Part shown: positions 6,033 to 8,253 of the stretch, piece by piece | Numbering within the stretch: the stretch's first letter is position 1 | Layout of the letters: each line of letters begins with the position of its first letter | Origin: Nitrososphaerota archaeon | Lineage (GTDB): Archaea > Thermoproteota > Nitrososphaeria > Nitrososphaerales > Nitrosopumilaceae | NCBI GenBank assembly: GCA_022564385.1 | Contig: JADFLN010000063.1 | Span: forward strand, 1 to 8,253 | Direction of reading: 5' to 3' | DNA: 8,253 bases | Position numbers and translations under genes: made by a program | The notes under the pieces: generated by a model | What the model was told of the DNA's origin: nothing | Database searches by the model: none | The model's input: the letters and a program-made list of their open reading frames with translations, nothing else

Positions 6033-6589
6033 CAAAGTCCATTGTTATTTCTGGTCCTCCAGCAGTAGGCAAAACGACTGTTGCTAAAGGATTAGCAGAA
6101 GAATTTCAATTACAATATGTTAGTGGAGGTGATGTACTAAAGGAAATTGCAAAAGAACAAGGTTTTGATTCTGATGGTGATGATTGGTGGGATACTGATG
6201 ACGGCATGAAGTTTCTCAGTCAACGTGAACAAAATTCTGAATTTGACAAAAAACTGGATAAAAAATTAATTGAACTATACAATCAAGGTGGAATGGTAAT
6301 CACAAGTTACACTTTACCATGGCTGATCAAAGATGGCATCAAAATTTGGTTAGAGGGTTCACATACAAGTAGTACCAAGAGAATGCAATCTAGAGATAAT
6401 ATGAGCCCAGAAGATGCTTATAAAATTACAAAAGAGCGATTTGATAAGAATAAAGCGTTGTACAAAAAATTGTACAACTTTGATTTTAGTGATGATACAT
6501 CTGTATTTGATTTAATAATAAATACAGATGATCTTTCAGCTCAGCAGGTAATAGATGTCGCAAAAGAAACTGTGAGAAAATTACTATGA
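6029..6589 (+). CDS. cmk: archaeal-type (d)CMP/cytidylate kinase, variant substrate segment
   Basis: The protein has 186 residues, the size of archaeal Cmk (COG1102-type), which phosphorylates CMP and dCMP with ATP. The P-loop GPPAVGKT is at 9-16, followed by VSGGDVLKEIAKEQGF (31-46). The REQNSEFDKKLDKKL helix (66-80) aligns with the usual ENPEIDREIDRR region. C-terminal features are IKIWL (104-108), RMQSRDNMSPEDAYKITKERF (118-138), YKKLYNFDF and LIINTDDLSAQQV. It differs from textbook Cmk where the VVLEGRLxxW strand-loop should be: here it reads MVITSYTLPWL (89-99), without the Gly-Arg. An insertion-like acidic segment (DSDGDDWWDTDDGM, 47-60) precedes the helix. The start is TTG, the only suitable in-frame start, overlapping the previous stop by 4 nt (TTGA). 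The kinase fold is sure; the CMP substrate is inferred. Confidence 0.83.
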   Translation: MTKSIVISGPPAVGKTTVAKGLAEEFQLQYVSGGDVLKEIAKEQGFDSDGDDWWDTDDGMKFLSQREQNSEFDKKLDKKLIELYNQGGMVITSYTLPWLIKDGIKIWLEGSHTSSTKRMQSRDNMSPEDAYKITKERFDKNKALYKKLYNFDFSDDTSVFDLIINTDDLSAQQVIDVAKETVRKLL

Positions 6590-7587
6590 CTCTTAAACAA
6601 CTTGAAAATCTTGTTGAAATTGATCAAGACATTACAGATGATGCTTATGGAACATATTATGATAAAAGAACGATTGAGCAATTACTAAATTATGGAATTA
6701 TTCTATTGGATAAACCGCCAGGTCCAACAAGTCACGAAACTGTAGCTTGGACCAAACGCATTTTGAAACTACCAAAGATTGGTCACAGTGGAACCCTTGA
6801 TCCTCAAGTTTCAGGAGTTCTGCCTTTAGGACTTGGAGAAGCTACTAAAGCATTGGGAGTCTTACTTTATGGTCCAAAAGAGTATCATGCATTAGGGAGA
6901 ATTCATTCTCTTCCATCTAAAGAAAAACTTGAAGAAACAATTGATTTGTTTAGAGGAGAAATTTTTCAAAAACCACCTCAACGCTCAGCTGTTGTTAGAC
7001 AAACTAGAACTAGAACTATCTATGAATTTGAAATCTTAGAACAAAAAGAACGATTACTCTTAACCCGAATTGTATGTGAATCTGGAACCTATATCCGAAA
7101 ACTATACTATGATTTGGGAGAAATTCTTGGACCCGGAGCTACAATGATTGAGCTTAGACGAACCAGAGTAAACCAATTTCGTGAGACTGATGGTTTAGTA
7201 ACTCTTCATAAACTTGCAAATGCATTTGCAATTTGGGAAGAGACAAAAGATGCCAGCAAACTAATGAAAATGATCAAGCCTGTTGAATATGCATTCAGTG
7301 AATTAAAGTCGGTAGTAATTCGTGATTCTGCAGTTGATGCAATGTGTCATGGTGCACAACTTGCAATACCTGGTATTTTACAAATTTCTCCAAATCTCAG
7401 GAAAGGGGATATTGTTGCAATTTATACGCAAAAAAGCGAGGCTGTTGCTTTAGCAGAGTCAACAATGTCAGAAGAAGAGATTCGTGATGCTACAAAGGGA
7501 TATGCATTTCAAACAAAGAGAATCATTATGGCTCCAAACACCTATCCAAAAAAGTGGAGAACCAAATCAACTCCTCCAAAGGATTAA
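6586..7587 (+). CDS. cbf5: tRNA/rRNA pseudouridine synthase Cbf5 (TruB/dyskerin family)
   Basis: The protein has 333 residues, typical of archaeal Cbf5, the catalytic subunit of H/ACA guide-RNA particles that pseudouridylate rRNA; it can also make the tRNA position-55 modification. The N-terminal extension before the catalytic domain is as in archaeal/eukaryotic Cbf5. The catalytic domain starts at GIILLDKPPGPTSH (37-50). The catalytic aspartate is Asp72 in KIGHSGTLDPQVSGVLPLGL. Other family segments are PPQRSAVVRQTRTRTIYEFEI (130-150) and CESGTYIRKLYYDLG (164-178). A PUA RNA-binding domain spans about 240-316 (VVIRDSAVDAMCHGAQLAIPGI, then KGYAFQTKRIIM). The ATG overlaps the cmk stop by 4 nt. 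Its position after cmk matches the archaeal cluster, but the eL14 gene often present in between is missing. Confidence 0.95.
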   Translation: MTLKQLENLVEIDQDITDDAYGTYYDKRTIEQLLNYGIILLDKPPGPTSHETVAWTKRILKLPKIGHSGTLDPQVSGVLPLGLGEATKALGVLLYGPKEYHALGRIHSLPSKEKLEETIDLFRGEIFQKPPQRSAVVRQTRTRTIYEFEILEQKERLLLTRIVCESGTYIRKLYYDLGEILGPGATMIELRRTRVNQFRETDGLVTLHKLANAFAIWEETKDASKLMKMIKPVEYAFSELKSVVIRDSAVDAMCHGAQLAIPGILQISPNLRKGDIVAIYTQKSEAVALAESTMSEEEIRDATKGYAFQTKRIIMAPNTYPKKWRTKSTPPKD

Positions 7588-8060
7588 AAAATCAAGAAAT
7601 TATTTTAAAAGAATTGTTAGCAAAAAGTCTTATACTCTTTATTGGTGTTGGTTTGATTTCTGGACTTGTATTGGGTGTTTATCTATTTGATATTAAAAAT
7701 ACTAGTCAACTAGTTTATGTTGAAGGATCTTCAATTTCTATAGTTACAGAAAAATCTGATTTTAAAAAAGGTGAAGAGATAAAAATTTGGATTGTAAATT
7801 CTGGAACTACGCCATTGATTTTTTCTGATGCATCATACGGTCTTAGAATTACTGGGCTATCTGGGATGTTGATGTATTCACCAGTTGCTGCACAAGTTGT
7901 TTCTCAGTTAGAACCCGGCGATGAAATTGAGTTTTCATGGGATCAAATAAAAAATAACAATAATGCAATTTTAGAAGGCCTTTACAAAATATCTGCAAAA
8001 GGTGTAGACAAACAAGGAAATGAAGTAAAGAGATCAACCACTGTAACAATTTGGAAATAG
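7554..8060 (+). CDS. single-pass membrane-anchored protein of unknown function with an Ig-like outer domain
   Basis: The protein has 168 residues from GTG 7554. I cannot name a family. A short polar N-terminus is followed by one membrane segment (about 24-46, AKSLILFIGVGLISGLVLGVYLF) and then a soluble part of about 120 residues. That part is rich in predicted beta strands: SISIVTEKSDFKKGEEIKIWIVNSG (60-84), LEPGDEIEFSWDQ (119-131), EGLYKISAKGVDKQGNEV (141-158) and STTVTIW. This pattern (a strand, KGEE, N-SG, PGD, F-W, then GxYxI) resembles Ig-like domains of the BsuPI/CARDB sort, but I cannot confirm it. The domain probably faces outside, anchored near the S-layer; this is inference. The start is uncertain: GTG 7554 overlaps cbf5 by 34 nt, while TTG 7614 would give 148 residues starting at MLAKSLIL. 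Neither has a clear ribosome-binding site. Confidence 0.75.
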   Translation: MENQINSSKGLKNQEIILKELLAKSLILFIGVGLISGLVLGVYLFDIKNTSQLVYVEGSSISIVTEKSDFKKGEEIKIWIVNSGTTPLIFSDASYGLRITGLSGMLMYSPVAAQVVSQLEPGDEIEFSWDQIKNNNNAILEGLYKISAKGVDKQGNEVKRSTTVTIWK

Positions 8061-8083
8061 CTTTTCAATTTATCAGTCACACA

Positions 8084-8092
8084 ATATATAAT
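8084..8092 (+). promoter_or_regulatory. TATA box, probable tRNA-Ser promoter
   Basis: The AT-run atatataat lies in the 67-bp gap between the last coding region and the tRNA. It is centred about 40 bp before the mature tRNA 5' end. With the usual archaeal spacing, transcription would start near 8113-8115, leaving a leader of about 13-15 nt for RNase P to remove. A T-rich stretch at 8061-8072 precedes it and could end upstream transcription, but it is too weak to call. Confidence 0.55.
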
Positions 8093-8127
8093 CAAATCTT
8101 GCCGAATAATTTTGTCGTTAGACTTGT

Positions 8128-8225
8128 GCCGGGGTCGCCTAGCCTGGTAGGGCGCGCGCCTGGAAATAATTTACCATAAAGCGCGTTCTCGCAAGGGAAC
8201 GGGAGTTCGAATCTCCCTCCCGGCG
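8128..8225 (+). tRNA. tRNA-Ser (GGA anticodon) with a 14-nt intron
   Basis: A full type II cloverleaf can be folded by hand. The acceptor stem 8128-8134 pairs with 8218-8224, including one G-U. The D stem is 8137-8140 with 8150-8153, and its loop contains GG. The anticodon stem CGCGC (8155-8159) pairs with GCGCG (8181-8185). The long variable arm ttctc/gggaa (8186-8190 with 8195-8199) has a GCAA loop. The T stem GGGAG/CTCCC encloses TTCGAAT. The anticodon GGA is at 8162-8164 and reads TCC and TCT. The long variable arm and the discriminator base G (8225) both fit archaeal tRNA-Ser. The anticodon loop is 14 nt too long, explained by an intron at 37/38. CCA is not encoded. The mature length without CCA is 84 nt. 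Confidence 0.93.
8166..8179 (+). other. 14-nt tRNA intron at canonical position 37/38
   Basis: Removing ataatttaccataa leaves a normal seven-base loop C-T-GGA-A-A. The junctions fit a relaxed bulge-helix-bulge cut by the archaeal splicing endonuclease. T-G-G (8161-8163) pairs with C-C-A (8174-8176), with a C/T mismatch at 8160/8177. Three-base bulges are 8164-8166 (cut after 8165) and 8178-8180 (cut after 8179). The intron's own hairpin is minimal: 8167-8168 with 8172-8173 and a three-base loop. Confidence 0.82.
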
Positions 8226-8235
8226 TTATTCAATT

Positions 8236-8244
8236 AGTATAAAT
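8236..8244 (+). promoter_or_regulatory. possible TATA box of a gene beyond the right edge
   Basis: The motif agtataaat lies 11 bp after the tRNA end, with only 9 bases left in the window. It has the form of an archaeal TATA box and could serve a + strand gene that starts outside. With no downstream sequence visible, this is only suggestive. Confidence 0.3.
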
Positions 8245-8253
8245 CTCCGCCAC

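Noticed and set aside
7484..7690. A 68-codon + strand open frame between cbf5 and the membrane protein gene
   Set aside because: It overlaps two better-supported frames and shows no coding character of its own.
8061..8072. T-rich stretch as transcription terminator of the operon
   Set aside because: The T-runs are short and interrupted, common in this AT-rich DNA, and no hairpin is present.
8128..8253. Integration (attachment) site at the tRNA 3' end
   Set aside because: Only 28 bases follow the tRNA, and there is no repeated tRNA end or integrase gene in the window.

Overview
The window looks like chromosomal DNA from an ammonia-oxidising archaeon of the Nitrosopumilus type (Thaumarchaeota/Nitrososphaerota). 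The evidence is archaeal/eukaryotic-type ribosomal proteins (uL18, uS5, uL30, uL15), the archaeal adenylate kinase AdkA, a DUF106 membrane protein, Cbf5, an archaeal tRNA gene with a short intron at position 37/38, AT-rich composition, very tight gene packing and TATA-box-like promoters. The genus-level assignment is inferred from protein character and gene order, not from a search.

Layout, all on the + strand. Bases 1-378 are the 3' end of an unrecognised gene. Its visible part starts with a 12-bp tandem repeat coding Pro-Thr-Pro-Glu and ends in an acidic, then basic tail. It overlaps argF (375-1289, ornithine carbamoyltransferase) by 4 nt. A 36-bp gap with a TATA box then leads into the distal half of an archaeal spc-type operon: rpl18, rps5, rpl30, rpl15, secY, adk, a DUF106/Oxa1-superfamily gene, cmk and cbf5. 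These genes are separated by 0-6 bp or overlap. A single-pass membrane-anchored protein of unknown function (7554-8060) overlaps the end of cbf5. After a 67-bp gap with another TATA box comes a tRNA-Ser(GGA) gene (8128-8225) with a 14-nt intron.

Together the genes supply ribosome assembly (four r-proteins and the Cbf5 pseudouridine synthase), membrane insertion and secretion (SecY plus the DUF106 insertase-like protein), nucleotide supply (Adk, Cmk) and arginine biosynthesis (ArgF). Two proteins depart from their families' textbook motifs in the substrate-binding region: ArgF (SMG loop reads Ser-Ile-His) and Cmk (the EGR segment reads Thr-Ser-Tyr). The r-protein genes often found inside this cluster in other archaea (eL32 and eL19 before uL18, eL34 before cmk, eL14 before cbf5) are absent from this locus.

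I found no mobile element, CRISPR array, defence system or other clearly new system. The window is a well-organised housekeeping region with several details worth checking.
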